In this document: positions 34,301 to 45,169 of the stretch, piece by piece
Layout: the number at the start of each line of letters is the position of its first letter
Numbering within the stretch: position 1 is the first letter of the stretch
Assembly (NCBI GenBank): GCA_025526915.1
Contig: JAHLKH010000081.1
Span: 48,869 to 112,868 of the forward strand
DNA: 64,000 nucleotides
Direction of reading: 5' to 3'
Origin: Entophlyctis helioformis
Lineage: Eukaryota > Chytridiomycota > Chytridiomycetes > Chytridiales > Chytriomycetaceae
Program-made: the position numbers and the translations under genes
The notes under the pieces: generated by a model
Database searches by the model: none
Told to the model about the DNA's origin: nothing
Seen by the model: the letters and a program-made list of their open reading frames with translations, nothing else

Positions 34301-36342
34301 TTGGCTGCTGTCCAGTTCATATACACGACACTGACACGGGGGAGTTGCTTGAACCCATGACGACAGTCCCGCCCGACTATGACGAGCAGCTGCGTGCCTA
34401 TACACACCACGGATACCGCGTCATTGCATGTGCGTACCGCAAGCTCGAGGGCGTCAGCTGCTCGGCCGTGCACAAGATGAAGCGCGCTGCTGTCGAGCGC
34501 GATCTCCAGTTCCTTGGATTCATCGTGTTTGAGAACAAGCTCAAGGCCGGCACCACGCCTGTTGTGCAGACGCTGCACAAGGCGCGCATCCGCCAAGTCA
34601 TGTGCACGGGCGACAGCCTGCTCACGTCAGTGTCGGTGTCGCGCGAGTGCAGTCTTGTGGACCCGACCAAGAAGGTGTTTGTGCCGCGGTTTGTCGAGGG
34701 CGAGGCCCACGAAGAGACTGCCAAGATTGTCTGGGAGGATGTTGATGACAGCAGCCTCAAGCTTGACAATGAGACGCTCCAGGTACGAATCCATGTGCCG
34801 CCTGGCGTTGCCAGCCTGCTCTGCCTGCTGGTGCTGACCACTGCCACGAATCGCAACAGCCGTTGGTGGAGCCTGTGCAGTCGCTTGGGCTGACTGGCGC
34901 GGGACGGTACTCGCGCCATATCACGAGTGGCAACAGCATCAGCAGCACAGCCGCCAATCCCAGCAACAGCAACAGCAGCCTCAATCGAGTCTCTGACCAT
35001 TCTGGAGTGGGCGACTACGAGCTCGCCATCACCGGCGATGTGTTCCAGTGGATGCTCGACTACGCACCAGACGACACGTTTGAGCGCATGCTCGTCAAGT
35101 GCCAGATCTTCTCGCGCATGTCGCCCGACCAGAAGCATTTCCTTGTCGAGAACCTCCAGCACATTGGCTACTGCGTCGGGTTCTGCGGCGACGGCACCAA
35201 CGACTGCGGTGCTCTCAAAGCCGCCGATGCCGGCCTGTCGCTGTCGGAAGCCGAAGCGTCAGTCGCTGCACCGTTCACGTCCAAGTCCAAGGACCTCGAC
35301 TGCGTCATTGGCGTCATCCGCGAGGGCCGTGTCGCCCTCGTGACGTCCTTTTCGTGCTTCAAGTACATGGCGCTCTACTCGCTCATCCAGTTCACGTCCG
35401 TATCCATGCTCTACATGATCGGCCAGAACATCTCCGACTTCCAGTTCATGTACATTGACCTCGCGCTCATTATCCCGATTGCCATCTTCATGGGATGGAC
35501 GGGCCCGCACTCAAGCATCCACCACAAGCGGCCGACGGCGTCGCTGGTGAGCAAGAAGGTGCTCACGAGTCTGATTGGGCAGGTGGCCATTCAGGTCCTG
35601 TTCCAGGTCGGCATTTTCTTTTGGGTGCGCAGCCAGCCGTGGTACTTTGAGGGCAAGGGTGACATGGATAACCAAGAGTACGAGAGCTTTGAGAACACGA
35701 GCGTGTTTCTGGTCAGCTGTTTCCAGTACATCACCGTCGCGCTCGTGTTCACCGTCGGCCCGCCATACCAAGAGTCCATCTGGAACAATGGTGAGTCGCG
35801 TTGGTCTGGCAGCATGGCTCTGTGACATGGCTGGCTAACAGACACCGTGCTGCACAGTGCCGTATGTGTCGACGCTGGTGGCTCTTGCGGGCCTCACGAG
35901 CTACATCACACTCGTGCCGAGCGAGTGGATCGTTGGTGTTCTCGAGCTGGTGCAGATCCCGACCGAGGGCCGCTACTTTATCATGGCCGTCGGTATCCTC
36001 AATTTTGGCGTTTCCATGAGCGCCGAGCGCTACGTGTTCCCTGTGATTGCGCAGATTGTTGGCCGTCTTGCCGACCGCATGAGCTACGGCGGTGGTTCTG
36101 CGTTGGGTCTTGCTCCCCGGCCGTCCACGCTTGTCTCGCCAGCGCCGTCTGTGTCGCCGTTTGGATCGCCGTCACGGCCTGCTGGATATGGCGCGATTGC
36201 AACAGGCAACGCGATGACCAGCGGCGAGCAAGAGTTAAAGGAGATCAAGCGGCGCAAGTGGCGCGAGACGGGCAAGATCTACAAGGCCATCGAGGAAGAG
36301 TTTTCTGGTCTAGCGGCTGTCGTGGTCAGTCGGACAAGCTGA
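31393..36342 (+). CDS. P5B-type cation-transporting ATPase (ATP13A2/YPK9-like)
   Basis: A polytopic P-type ATPase of endolysosomal/vacuolar membranes; the P5B group includes polyamine exporters such as ATP13A2. Exons 31393-34782, 34860-35790 and 35858-36342 total 1602 codons (1,601 residues), longer than the usual 1,100-1,450. The extra length is a Ser/Ala-rich N-terminus and inserts. Motifs in order: TGES in the actuator domain (INESMLTGESLPVSKSP), the M4 signature VVPPALPATLAIGTSFA (PPALP, the P5B form; P5A has PPELP), the phosphorylation site NVMCFDKTGTLTQEGLDVLG, VFVKGAPEAMRAIC, FLGFIVFENKLK, MCTGDSLLT and the hinge FCGDGTNDCGALKAADAG. C-terminal helices follow (FKYMALYSLIQFTSVSMLYM). The TGDS box replaces the commoner TGDN. 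The stop lies 48 bases before the left arm of the inverted duplication. Confidence 0.93.
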
Positions 36343-36755
36343 TCGCGGTCTCTGCTCTTGGTGCTCTTGTTCTTTTTCTACTTTTCAATGCATTCATGTC
36401 ATCCCATCTGCGTTCTTGCTGTGCACACACGACACACCGTGTGCGGGAGAGGCGCTGCAGAGGGCAGCCGATGCCACGAAGCGACGAGTGGTGCCAGACG
36501 GGGCGACCCGAGAGATGGGAGCAGCGCGCGGAGGCGCACACGAACCGAGAGAGTGACGCGCGATGATGGGCGGATGAGTCACGGCCACGGCCCAAATGGG
36601 GGCGACGACCACGATGACCGCAAACAACCGACAACAACCGCGACAACGTGAATCACGCTGACTTGGTCTGACATTGCATGCGGCGCCAGCAGATATGGCA
36701 CATCCGTGTTCTTGCGTCTCGGGCCTGTCACTCTGACGCATCGTTGCACGTCGCT

Positions 36756-36803
<48 letters not shown>
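36756..36803. repeat. (GGCACA)n hexanucleotide repeat, eight units
   Basis: A perfect tandem hexamer just upstream of the TATA box of the left B12D-like gene. The right arm has seven units at 45895-45936, so the tract differs by one unit between the two copies. The wider gap 36343-36954 holds no other feature. Confidence 0.9.
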
Positions 36804-36805
<2 letters not shown>

Positions 36806-36813
36806 TGCTGGCG

Positions 36814-36819
36814 TATAAA
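36814..36819 (+). promoter_or_regulatory. TATA box of the left B12D-like gene
   Basis: The sequence gcgtataaagggc lies about 140 bases upstream of the ATG, directly after the hexanucleotide repeat, and is conserved in the right arm. A CT-rich and (CA)n leader follows up to the start codon. Confidence 0.6.
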
Positions 36820-36954
36820 GGGCGGCACCTGCTCGCTCCGCCGCCTCTTTGCCTCATCAGTGCACAACAGCAACCAGCAGCAACCAGCAGCAGCAGCAGC
36901 TCATCGCAAAGCTCTCTCGCTCTCTACAAACACACACACACACACACACACAAT

Positions 36955-37146
36955 ATGTCGCTTACAACCGGTCTCCGTCGTCTGCCCTTTGAGGTCTACC
37001 CGCTCGTCTTCATGATGTCGTGCGCGCTCGGCTTTGGCGGCTACGTCGTCAACAAGAAGCTGTCGTTTGACCCGGACCTGCGCATCCGCCCCAACCACGG
37101 AGCGATCGACTGGACCGAGCGTGTCGGCCAGCTGCCGCACAACTAG
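36955..37146 (+). CDS. B12D/MLRQ (NDUFA4-like) small mitochondrial protein, left copy
   Basis: A 63-residue single-exon protein starting MSLTTGLRRLPFEVYPLVFM. It has one transmembrane helix (YPLVFMMSCALGFGGYVV) followed by NKKLSFDPDLRIRP. A YP-led helix with a Gly-rich face followed by a basic-to-DPxxR stretch is the pattern of the B12D/NADH-ubiquinone oxidoreductase MLRQ-subunit family, small inner-membrane proteins of complex I or IV. The ATG follows a (CA)n leader and has a TATA box upstream. An identical protein is encoded in the right arm and a divergent relative at 46585-46800. The family call rests on pattern only. Confidence 0.7.
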   Translation: MSLTTGLRRLPFEVYPLVFMMSCALGFGGYVVNKKLSFDPDLRIRPNHGAIDWTERVGQLPHN

Positions 37147-37521
37147 ACGCCTCTCGTCGCTCTCTCGTCGCTCTCTGTCGTCGCTCTCTCTCTATCTCTC
37201 TCAGGCAGACACCGCCTCAGCCTCTTTCTTGTGACCTTCTTCTTCTTCTACTTCTCCATCGTCGCCGTCCTTCCTTTAACTCTGGGATAAGACGTCCCGC
37301 TGTCCAATAATACCACTTTCAGCATCATATCCCCTCTGGCCATCTATCCTGCATTTGGCATCTGCACACAGCCAGCCAGCCAGCCATCTCGAGCAGCCAT
37401 CTCGTACAGCTCAGCATCCATCGCTTCATTGGACACTCGGCGTCCAGCAGTCCCACGATCATCCACAAACCACAGCTGCCCAACTACGCAGCTACGCAAC
37501 TGCCCAACGATCATCCAGCAG
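37147..37521. other. convergent intergenic region inside the left arm
   Basis: A CT-rich tract (tctctcgtcgctctc and similar) downstream of the B12D-like stop is followed by a region repeating ccatctcg and cagcca motifs up to the TFIIA-gamma stop. Near 37331-37350 the two arms differ in sequence. No gene is seen. Confidence 0.4.
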
Positions 37522-38046
37522 CTACGCTGGCGCCGTCTTGGCCGTGCATGCCACCAGCTTGATCTTGTCGGCCGCAATGGTCTCGTTGTCGATGCGCAGC
37601 GTCGCATTGCGCACAAAGAACGTCCACACGTCGTCGCACGAGCGGTAGATGTGCAGCGATCCCTGTCCATTGCAGCCATGTCAGCCCGCTCTGTTGATCC
37701 TCTGTCTCGCTCTGGCCACTCTGCTGCAGCTGCATCGCACGCAAGGCACAGACGACACTCGCGCCATGCTGCCGTTGGCTTGCCTTGATGGTGGCCTTGC
37801 TGCGCACCTTGGTCCGCAGAGCTTCCGCAAAGCTCGAGTCAAACTGCCAGACAGTCCCGTCAGCCACATGCACAAGCTGGCTGGCCCATCCCCTGCCACT
37901 CTTGTCTGCACACAGCGCCCGCATACCTGCGCCAGAACCTTCATGGCCGTCTGCGGGTCCACATGGCCGTCCTGGATGAGCTCGTCCAGTGTGTCGGTCA
38001 GCGCCATGCCCAGCGACGAGCGGCGGTACAGCTCATACTGCGACAT
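37522..38046 (-). CDS. TOA2: TFIIA gamma (small) subunit, left copy
   Basis: The small subunit of general transcription factor TFIIA, which stabilises TBP on promoters. Three exons on the reverse strand (38046-37927, 37843-37784, 37662-37522) make 107 codons, 106 residues. The N-terminal helical domain is [20 protein letters not shown] then [20 protein letters not shown]; the middle is [16 protein letters not shown]; the C-terminal beta-barrel is [15 protein letters not shown] followed by [11 protein letters not shown]. These match the family end to end. The second intron starts GCAAGC and ends ACAG, so it is GC-AG; no GT donor can replace it. An identical gene is in the right arm. Confidence 0.93.
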
Positions 38047-38517
38047 CCCGAGTGGCTGTCTGGCTGTGCTGCTGCCTTGCTGCCTTGCTGCTGCCTTGCT
38101 GCCTTGCTGCTGTCCGTCCCTGGCAGAGTGTCTGTCGAGAGGCAGCTGAACAACAACGACAACGACGACAATAACAACGACAAGCAGGCGTTCTCTGATC
38201 TGTCGGCAAGCAGCGGGAATATTCCAGCACAAGGCGATGTGGCTGAGCAGCGAGTGAGGCAGCGGGCCATGCATCTCAGACCAGCGGGACAGCGGGACAG
38301 CCAGACAGCAGACACTGCGATCGCATAGCAAGGCTGGCTGCATCTGGCGAGTGAATCGACGAAGCATGGAAGCCATTCAGCCCGCCGGCTCGCGGCCTCT
38401 ACAAGACAAGAGTGTCTGCAATAGATGTGCTTTCCAGCCCCTCATGCATGCGATTCCAGTGCAAAGTTCATTGGAAAAGTGCAATGCGATTAGGTACGAC
38501 GGGGTATGAAAGCCGAG
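38047..38517. other. TFIIA-gamma promoter and inner arm junction
   Basis: About 470 bases with a (CTTGCTGC)-type repeat near 38070-38110 that differs in length from the right arm, an AAC/GAC-rich stretch near 38146-38185, and the inner end of the duplication near 38356. The 38357-38517 part is unique and holds the 3' end of the PAS gene. Confidence 0.4.
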
Positions 38518-40325
38518 CTACTTTTGTGATAATGAAGTGGATGTGGATGGCGACGAACTTGTGGCAGTCATGAGTGACGTTGGTGTCTGGCCGTTCGAGG
38601 TTGGCGACAATCCAGTCCATGCTTGAGGTGGCTGCTGCATCGGTTGAGAATCGTATGCTTGAGGCTGAAACTGTTGCTGTTGTTGTTGTTGTTGTTGCTG
38701 TTGCTGTTGTTGCTGTTGTTGTTGTTGTTGTACGAGCTGCTGCTGGATCTGGTACAACTCTTGGATTTGCTGTTGCACATATTGTCGCTGGCGTTCCTGT
38801 TCAAGGCGTTGCTGTTCCATCACGCGTTCGTGCTCCTGTTGCTGCTGTTGAAGCTGCTGTTGATGCTCCACTGCTTGATTCTGCTGCTGTTGGAGCTGTC
38901 GCTGCTCGGCAGTGTCTTGCTTCTCCGGCTGCGCCTTCAGGAGCTGTGGGAAGAAGTAGTTGGCGATTTCCAGATAGCAAACCTCGCAGATGCCGTGGTT
39001 GATGAGCAGGTTGCCTGCGTCTTCTTGAAACAGGTAGTACTCGGCAGGTGTCAGCCAGACATGGCCCTGCTTGCTTCCTGTGTCGGGTGTCTGTTGAGTG
39101 TCCTGCATGCCTTGCTGTTGTTGACGCGACTGCAGCTGCTGGACAGTGCCAAAGGGATCCGTGACGCTGCCCATGTTGACGAGTGTGTCCATGCTGCCGA
39201 GAAAGCTGGCGTCGGGAGGGCCGCTGAGCTGGCTGGCAAATGCACTGTTTCCCCCGCCTGTTGCTGCTGCGTCGGACTCAGACTGCATGAGCAAGTCGCC
39301 TGCATCCATGTAGTGCTGTCCAAGTTTGCCGCGCATGCCTAACAGAGGAGCTCCGTCAACGCCGCTTCCGAGAGGCATGACTTGGGTTCCAACAGTGAGG
39401 ACAGGCTCCAAGCGCGTGCCGTGCACCTGCGGGATAGCCATGTGTTCTTCAAACTCGCACTTCGAGACCAGGATACGCTTGCAGAAGGTGCACACAGTGC
39501 GCGTCATGCGCGTCTCCCTTTCGGCGTCGGTTGCAGTCTGGCACGGCGGGCATGCAAGGTACGTTGCGACGGGCTCTTGCGGGATCTCTTCGAGGATCTT
39601 GGATACCCACAGCAGCTGGCACTTTGGTGTGGCAGATTCGTCGCCAGAGTCCTGCATGGGGTCTGACGGTGACCCAGCGGCCGGCGACATGGTGGTACTG
39701 TTGGCGTTTCCGAGTCTGCAGACGGTCATGGCCATGCGGCGCTCGACGTTTGGGGAGTCGCAGAACCACTGGAACGTGAAGCGTCGCTGAGAACCCGATG
39801 CAACCATGAGCATGATGTGTCTGTAAAACGACTGCACGCGCACATCCGAGATGAACTCGAACAGGTTGCGGCCGACAATGCTGGGGTAGAGACAGCGGGC
39901 GGTGTCGGGACGCAGACCCAGATCGCCAACGTTGGCCATGATCCAGTCGTTCCACGCAGCGTCCTCGACAGCCTGCACGACGCCGCTTTCGTCCGTGATG
40001 TAGACGGTCTCTGGCTCTAGCGGCGGCTGCAGCGGCGTGCGGTTGGCAAAGTATTCGGCCTGGATTGCCGTTGTCAGTCAGCGTTCGTCATGCACAATGC
40101 TGGAGCCGTGGATGTGGAAAGGGACAAGGTCTCGGAAGGGCTACGCACCACCATTTTGGCGACTTGCTCGTCGAGGGCCGCCTGGTCCGGCTGGCGCAGC
40201 TGCTGACTCTGCTTGCTGTCAAGGCACTGCTCAAACTGCGGCTGCTGCTGCTCGTACTGCTGCTGCTCGTACTGCTGCTGTTGCTGTGGGAACTGCTGCT
40301 GCTGGTGTTGGCTAAAGTGATGCAT
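38518..40325 (-). CDS. PAS-domain protein with Cys-rich HGIC module and polyglutamine tail
   Basis: Exons 40325-40149 and 40059-38518 on the reverse strand give 572 residues from the first in-frame ATG (MHHFSQHQQQQ). After a Gln-rich start comes a PAS-type sensor domain: ETVYITDESGVVQAVEDAAW, LYPSIVGRNLFEFISD, VQSFYRHIMLMVASGSQRRF, FQWFCDSPNVERRMAMTV. The last block (FxxxxDSP.xxRRxMxM) is characteristic of a bacterial sensor-kinase PAS subtype. Downstream are CPPCQ, TVCTFCKRILV, then WLTPAEYYLFQ and INHGICEVCYLE. CxFCK...W.P.EYY...HGICxxC is the small Cys module that often follows such PAS domains in bacteria and may bind a metal. The C-terminus has an uninterrupted glutamine run of about 20 and Ser/Thr-rich sequence. 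No kinase domain is present, so it may be a regulator or adaptor. Confidence 0.7.
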
Positions 40326-40438
40326 TCCAAAGCGTTGGAAATGTGGGAAAAACGGAGAATCAGGATTAATTTGAAAAGCTTCTGGCAATAGTGGGAAGGA
40401 CCCGAATGGACTTGGGAGGCATGCGAATAAAGTGCAGA

Positions 40439-43400
40439 TCAGTGCAGGTGGACTGGGCGGCCGCTGTTGATGACGCCGCTCTTCTTGGGCGTGTTGGTGC
40501 CGCTTGCATTGGGGCTGTTGGTGCCGCTTCCCTTGCCGTACTTTAGCATGTGCTCTTTCTGCTGGAGCGGTCCCAGCGATCCAGACTGCGACCGACGCAT
40601 GCCGCCGCCGCCGCTACTTGCACCTCCAAACGCCGTGCCGTTGGCCAGACCGGACAAGTTGCTCAGACTGCCCTTCTTCTCCAGCGTGCTGTGCGTGTGC
40701 AGTGAGTGGGTCGACGATGACGCGAAGAACGGCTGTGGCTCCTGTTTCGTTGGGTTGGCCGTCCAGCAGGCAGCGTCAGTCACTCGTGCACTGTCCCGCC
40801 ACGCGTTGGACGGACGCCATGCCACATCGGCCAACCTTTGCATCAAAGTCTCCATCCATGCTGTTCTGCAGGTTGGTGGCCGACGACGACTTGACCAGGC
40901 GCGACAGTGACGTCGCGTGTGTGGGTGCCAGATGAGTTCGCTGCGTCATGGACGGCGACGACATGGGCGACGAGTGCGACTCTACATGAGATACGGGACG
41001 CGCACGGTCAGGCGATCCAGACGGGGTCGGCGGCGGCGGTGCCGGGAAGCCAGACGTCGCGGGACGCTGGCGCTCTGTGGCAGATGATTGGACAGACGCA
41101 GACGCTGCAGGACGCGAGCCATCAACCGGGACGCTCGACAGTGTCTGGCCGCTCTCAATGTCATACTTGTTGGCCTTGATCATGCGGCTAACGTGAACAT
41201 CACGGCGGTCAGTGCCTGATGCCATTTCTTGGTCATCTCTGGCTCGTCGTTGATCATTGCAAGCAACCACACACCTCGCAGAGAGCCCGTCCCAGGTGAA
41301 CACGCCGTACATGAGAATCACAAAGTCTGCTCTCATCGTGTCAGCACGAATCTCGCATCGTCAACACATCCAAAACAAAACATACCGATCCAGGGCAGGA
41401 GGATGATCATGAACGGGAATGAGAGCAGTGTCTTGTAGCGCCTGAACAGGATGGCGTAGCTGAGGATCACGAGCCAGTATGCAAGGAGCGGCATGGCAAT
41501 CGCGACACCCTGGCCATCGCTAGTCTTGGAGCAGACTGTCATCTGCAGGAACAGCAGCTGGATAGCAAGGCTGGATACCGTCGAGATGTACTCGATGAGC
41601 TTGTACAGCACCACCACTGGGCTCGAGAGCCACATGCGAATGTCAGTCATGAAGTAGATCTAGCAACGTGGCGAATCCGTGTGTCAGCATGTGCGGTGGA
41701 GTGAAGCGATACGAGCAATACAATCAGCAGTCCCTGGATGGCGACTCACGTCGTTGGCAAGGTTTCCGAGCAGCCAGTTGCATCGCTGGCGGTAGAACGC
41801 AGACAGGGTCGATGGCGTAGCGTTTTTGGCGCGGGCATCGGGACACAGGGCGACCGTGTAGGTACGCGTCTGGCGGGTGAGCACATGCGTCATGAGCCGG
41901 TCTTGGCCCGTGCAAAAGTTTTCCGAGTTGGCGACGATCCTGCCAGTGTAGCTGCCATCGCCAGGGTCACGCTCAGCCGTGTACGCCTTGACTGCAATGG
42001 CGAGCTCGCGGAGACGGAAGACGGTCTTGTACGCGATGCGTGGTTGGCGGCATGGTCAGCATCACCAGTTCCTACCCTGCAAACAAACAAGATGCTGCAA
42101 CACCACGGAACTTACAAGGCCAGAAGGGATCACTGGGACACTGCCAAAGGCGGCCTCGACACTGCGGTTGAACAAGAGAGAGAGGGCGTACTGGCAGTCG
42201 TGCAAGTACGTCAAGAAGCCAGTCTTTTGCGAGCAGCTGTCCATGGCATGCAAACGATCGCACATGATTAGCATCCTCTCACATACCAGTGCTGGATTCA
42301 CTCCCTTGGTCGTGCAACTTACGCTCCAACAATGAATCCGGAAAGCCCAATCACATCGTTGCGGCCCAGCATCTCTTGCACAAACTCCATCATCGTGCCT
42401 TCTTCCAGCACCACATCCGCGTCCATGAACATCACGAGCGTCGTCTTGTCCGAGTCCTTGAAATTCTCGCGAATCTCGTTCACGGCACGGCGCTGGAGGT
42501 TCAGCTTGCTGCTGCGTGTGCACCGCTGGATGATAAGCTCGACCTGGTCGTGGTGGATGCAGTGGCGCGTGGCGTATCCGGCTGCTGGGTGCTCGGCGTT
42601 CTTGCGAAGCATGCGCATGACCTGCATGTACAGGCCCGTCTGTTCGTCATTGTCAAAGTATAGGTAGACAAGGAGGTGCTTGGCCGAGTACGCGCTGTTG
42701 AGAACGGAGCGCACAGAGCGGACGACGCTGTCGGGGTCCTCGTTACCGATCGTCATGACCACAGTCTATGCCATTTGTGTTTTGGGAATGCCATCACGGG
42801 TCAGCGTGTGAAGCGAGACTCGGCAAACCGATGGATGTCGTGGAAAGGCGAGACGCACCATTTGAGGCAGCTTGTTGGTGTCGAGGTGCATCTCGAGCTG
42901 CTTCTGGGCTTCGACATGCTTCTCGACAGTAGTGAGAGGGCGGCGGGACAGACCGCCGCGGAGCGCGCCGTAAATGCCAAACAGAATAGGGAATGCTATC
43001 CAGGCAACGTAGATGTGGCCGAGACCAATGATTGCCGACTGTCAGGTAGAGTGGTCAGTGCTACACATTGAGCGGCGTGATCGATGCAGCATACATACAT
43101 AGAAGGACCGGGGAGCGCCGCTGGGCAGGTCCTCCAGAGGCGTGAGCAAGTAGACGAGCGGCAGGTAGCACAGACGCAGACCAAAGAAGCCGACAAAGAC
43201 GAAAAACGGCACAAACTGCGCGTTGCAACCGAGTACGCGTTTGCCGAGTTTGATCACCACAGCCGATCCACAGCCACCAGATAATGGTCACAGTGCCATC
43301 ACAATAAGGCCGCGCAGGAGTATCAACAAACAAACGGCGATCGGGCGATAAACAAACAAAGTGTGAGTCGGTGGCCCGTTGGCAGTAGCGAGACAAACAA

Positions 43401-43840
43401 GACGAACGAACCTTTCTCGACCAGCGCAGACTGCGGGCAGCCGACACGCAAAAGAAGGCAAAGAAGATGGAGAACATAATGTACGCAAACGTCGAGCACA
43501 GGAGAAGGATGACCTGGAGCAGCACCAGCGGCGTGTTGCCATCTGCCTTCTCAGGCGCATAGTGTCTCTGATTGGTGCACAGCCAACCGTGCCCGTGCAT
43601 TGTAAGTCGATCGGGCACACAAACGTGACGGCGGTATCAATCCAACGAGTCTTGCTCACGCAAACAACGCACCAGATCAGCGAGATTGAACATGGCCGTT
43701 GTGATGTTGCTGTAGGTTGGCAGGCCAGTGTAGATGCCGCTGATGTACTCGTCGGCAGATCCTCTGGCGGCGACGGTCGGGGCGAGTGCGAGTGCCAAAG
43801 CCAGCGGCAAGGCGGTGATGGATTGCGACTGCATGATCAT
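40439..43840 (-). CDS. chitin-synthase-like family 2 glycosyltransferase, atypical QxxRW box
   Basis: A polytopic processive GT2. Eleven exons on the reverse strand close exactly at 815 codons (814 residues): 43840-43673, 43567-43412, 43215-43099, 43038-42859, 42765-42323, 42236-42116, 42025-41750, 41659-41386, 41329-41275, 41187-40836, 40741-40439. It begins with a signal peptide (MIMQSQSITALPLALALALA) and an N-glycosylation site (NIT), then three membrane helices (VILLLCSTFAYIMFSIFFAF; FVPFFVFVGFFGLRLCY; VAWIAFPILFGIYGAL). The catalytic core has TVVMTIGNEDPDSVVRSVRS, LVMFMDADVVLEEGTMMEFV, CQYALSLLFNRSVEAAFGSV, GQDRLMTHVL in place of EDR, and FYRQRCNWLLGNL in place of QRRRW. C-terminal helices (VVVLYKLIEYISTVSSLAI) and a Ser-rich tail follow. 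The fold and motif order are chitin-synthase-like; the altered boxes make activity and product uncertain. Confidence 0.8.
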
Positions 43841-44644
43841 GCCAAGAAACCTCTAGCTGTTTGCGGTTGGTTGCGGTTGGTTGTTGGGTGGTTGTCAAGT
43901 GGTTGGGGAAAACAAGGAATGTGCGTTGCTTGGGGGTGTTTACCGGCCAGATCTATGCTTGTTTGTTTTCAACTGCTTTGTTTACTTGCATGGTTCAGGT
44001 TGGATCGCAAGAACAATTGTGCAAGTGCTGGCGGCTCGGAGCATCAAGGAAACGCCGAATCGCCCGATGGGATGCTGGCGCGACGGCGAATGTCCGGATC
44101 GTCCCAGAGCTTGTGTGTCGATGTGCTGACACCGACTGCATTGAAATCCGCAGTGGCTGAGTCAATGGCGATGCCCTGGCAACACATACGCCGTCGACAA
44201 TGCCACACAAGAGTGCATGCACTCACATCCCAAAGCAAAGCCGATGCCAAAGATGGTTCATGATCGTCTGAATGGCTCTGTTGCACGATGTCAAGTCAAA
44301 AGTTGGCCGTGATCGGTTGAAAGAGCTTCCACACTGTGTCCATTCACTCGTCAGATGCAGCCAGCCTTGCTATGCGATCGCAGTGTCTGCTGTCTGGCTG
44401 TCCCGCTGTCCCGCTGGTCTGAGATGCATGGCCCGCTGCCTCACTCGCTGCTCAGCCACATCGCCTTGTGCTGGAATATTCCCGCTGCTTGCCGACAGAT
44501 CAGAGAACGCCTGCTTGTCGTTGTTATTGTCGTCGTTGTCGTTGTTGTTCAGCTGCCTCTCGACAGACACTCTGCCAGGGACGGACAGCAGCAAGGCAGC
44601 AAGGCAGCAGCACAGCCAGACAGCCAGACAGACAGCCACTCGGG
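43841..44644. other. region between the GT2 gene and the right TFIIA-gamma gene
   Basis: The first 500 bases (43841-44341) are unique sequence with a gttgcggttg repeat next to the GT2 start, presumably its promoter. Homology to the left arm begins at about 44342. An ORF antisense to the left-arm sequence is a shadow. No further gene was seen. Confidence 0.4.
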
Positions 44645-45169
44645 ATGTCGCAGTATGAGCTGTACCGCCGCTCGTCGCTGGGCATGGCGCTGACCGACAC
44701 ACTGGACGAGCTCATCCAGGACGGCCATGTGGACCCGCAGACGGCCATGAAGGTTCTGGCGCAGGTATGCGGGCGCTGTGTGCAGACAAGAGTGGCAGGG
44801 GATGGGCCAGCCAGCTTGTGCATGTGGCTGACGGGACTGTCTGGCAGTTTGACTCGAGCTTTGCGGAAGCTCTGCGGACCAAGGTGCGCAGCAAGGCCAC
44901 CATCAAGGCAAGCCAACGGCAGCATGGCGCGAGTGTCGTCTGTGCCTTGCGTGCGATGCAGCTGCAGCAGAGTGGCCAGAGCGAGACAGAGGATCAACAG
45001 AGCGGGCTGACATGGCTGCAATGGACAGGGATCGCTGCACATCTACCGCTCGTGCGACGACGTGTGGACGTTCTTTGTGCGCAATGCGACGCTGCGCATC
45101 GACAACGAGACCATTGCGGCCGACAAGATCAAGCTGGTGGCATGCACGGCCAAGACGGCGCCAGCGTAG
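44645..45169 (+). CDS. TOA2: TFIIA gamma (small) subunit, right copy
   Basis: Exons 44645-44764, 44848-44907 and 45029-45169 encode a 106-residue protein identical to that of the left copy, including both introns as far as compared and the GC-AG second intron (GCAAGC...GGACAG). The reading frame is intact, so both copies look functional. Sequence just upstream differs from the left arm by a short repeat-unit change (an additional agacagc-type unit and fewer ctgctgccttg units). Two identical single-subunit genes for a normally single-copy factor suggest a recent duplication or continuing gene conversion. Confidence 0.92.

Larger units (their letters stand above)
36391..38356. repeat. left arm of a 2-kb inverted duplication
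   Basis: This arm is the near-identical reverse complement of 44342-46302. The outer boundary is sharp: homology starts with cattcatgtcatcccatc and ends abruptly at 36391. The inner end is near 38356 (gagtgaat). It carries a B12D-like gene and a convergent TFIIA-gamma gene with flanks. Differences from the other arm are mostly in microsatellites (CA, CACAGG, CTTGCTGC and CTGT units), one block near 37331-37350 and a 1-base difference near 36612; all coding sequence appears identical. Confidence 0.9.

Noticed and set aside
37034..37234. A Ser/Thr-rich frame overlapping the B12D-like gene, present in both arms.
   Set aside because: It is an alternative frame of the small gene running into a CT-rich 3' region; its presence in both arms only reflects the duplication.
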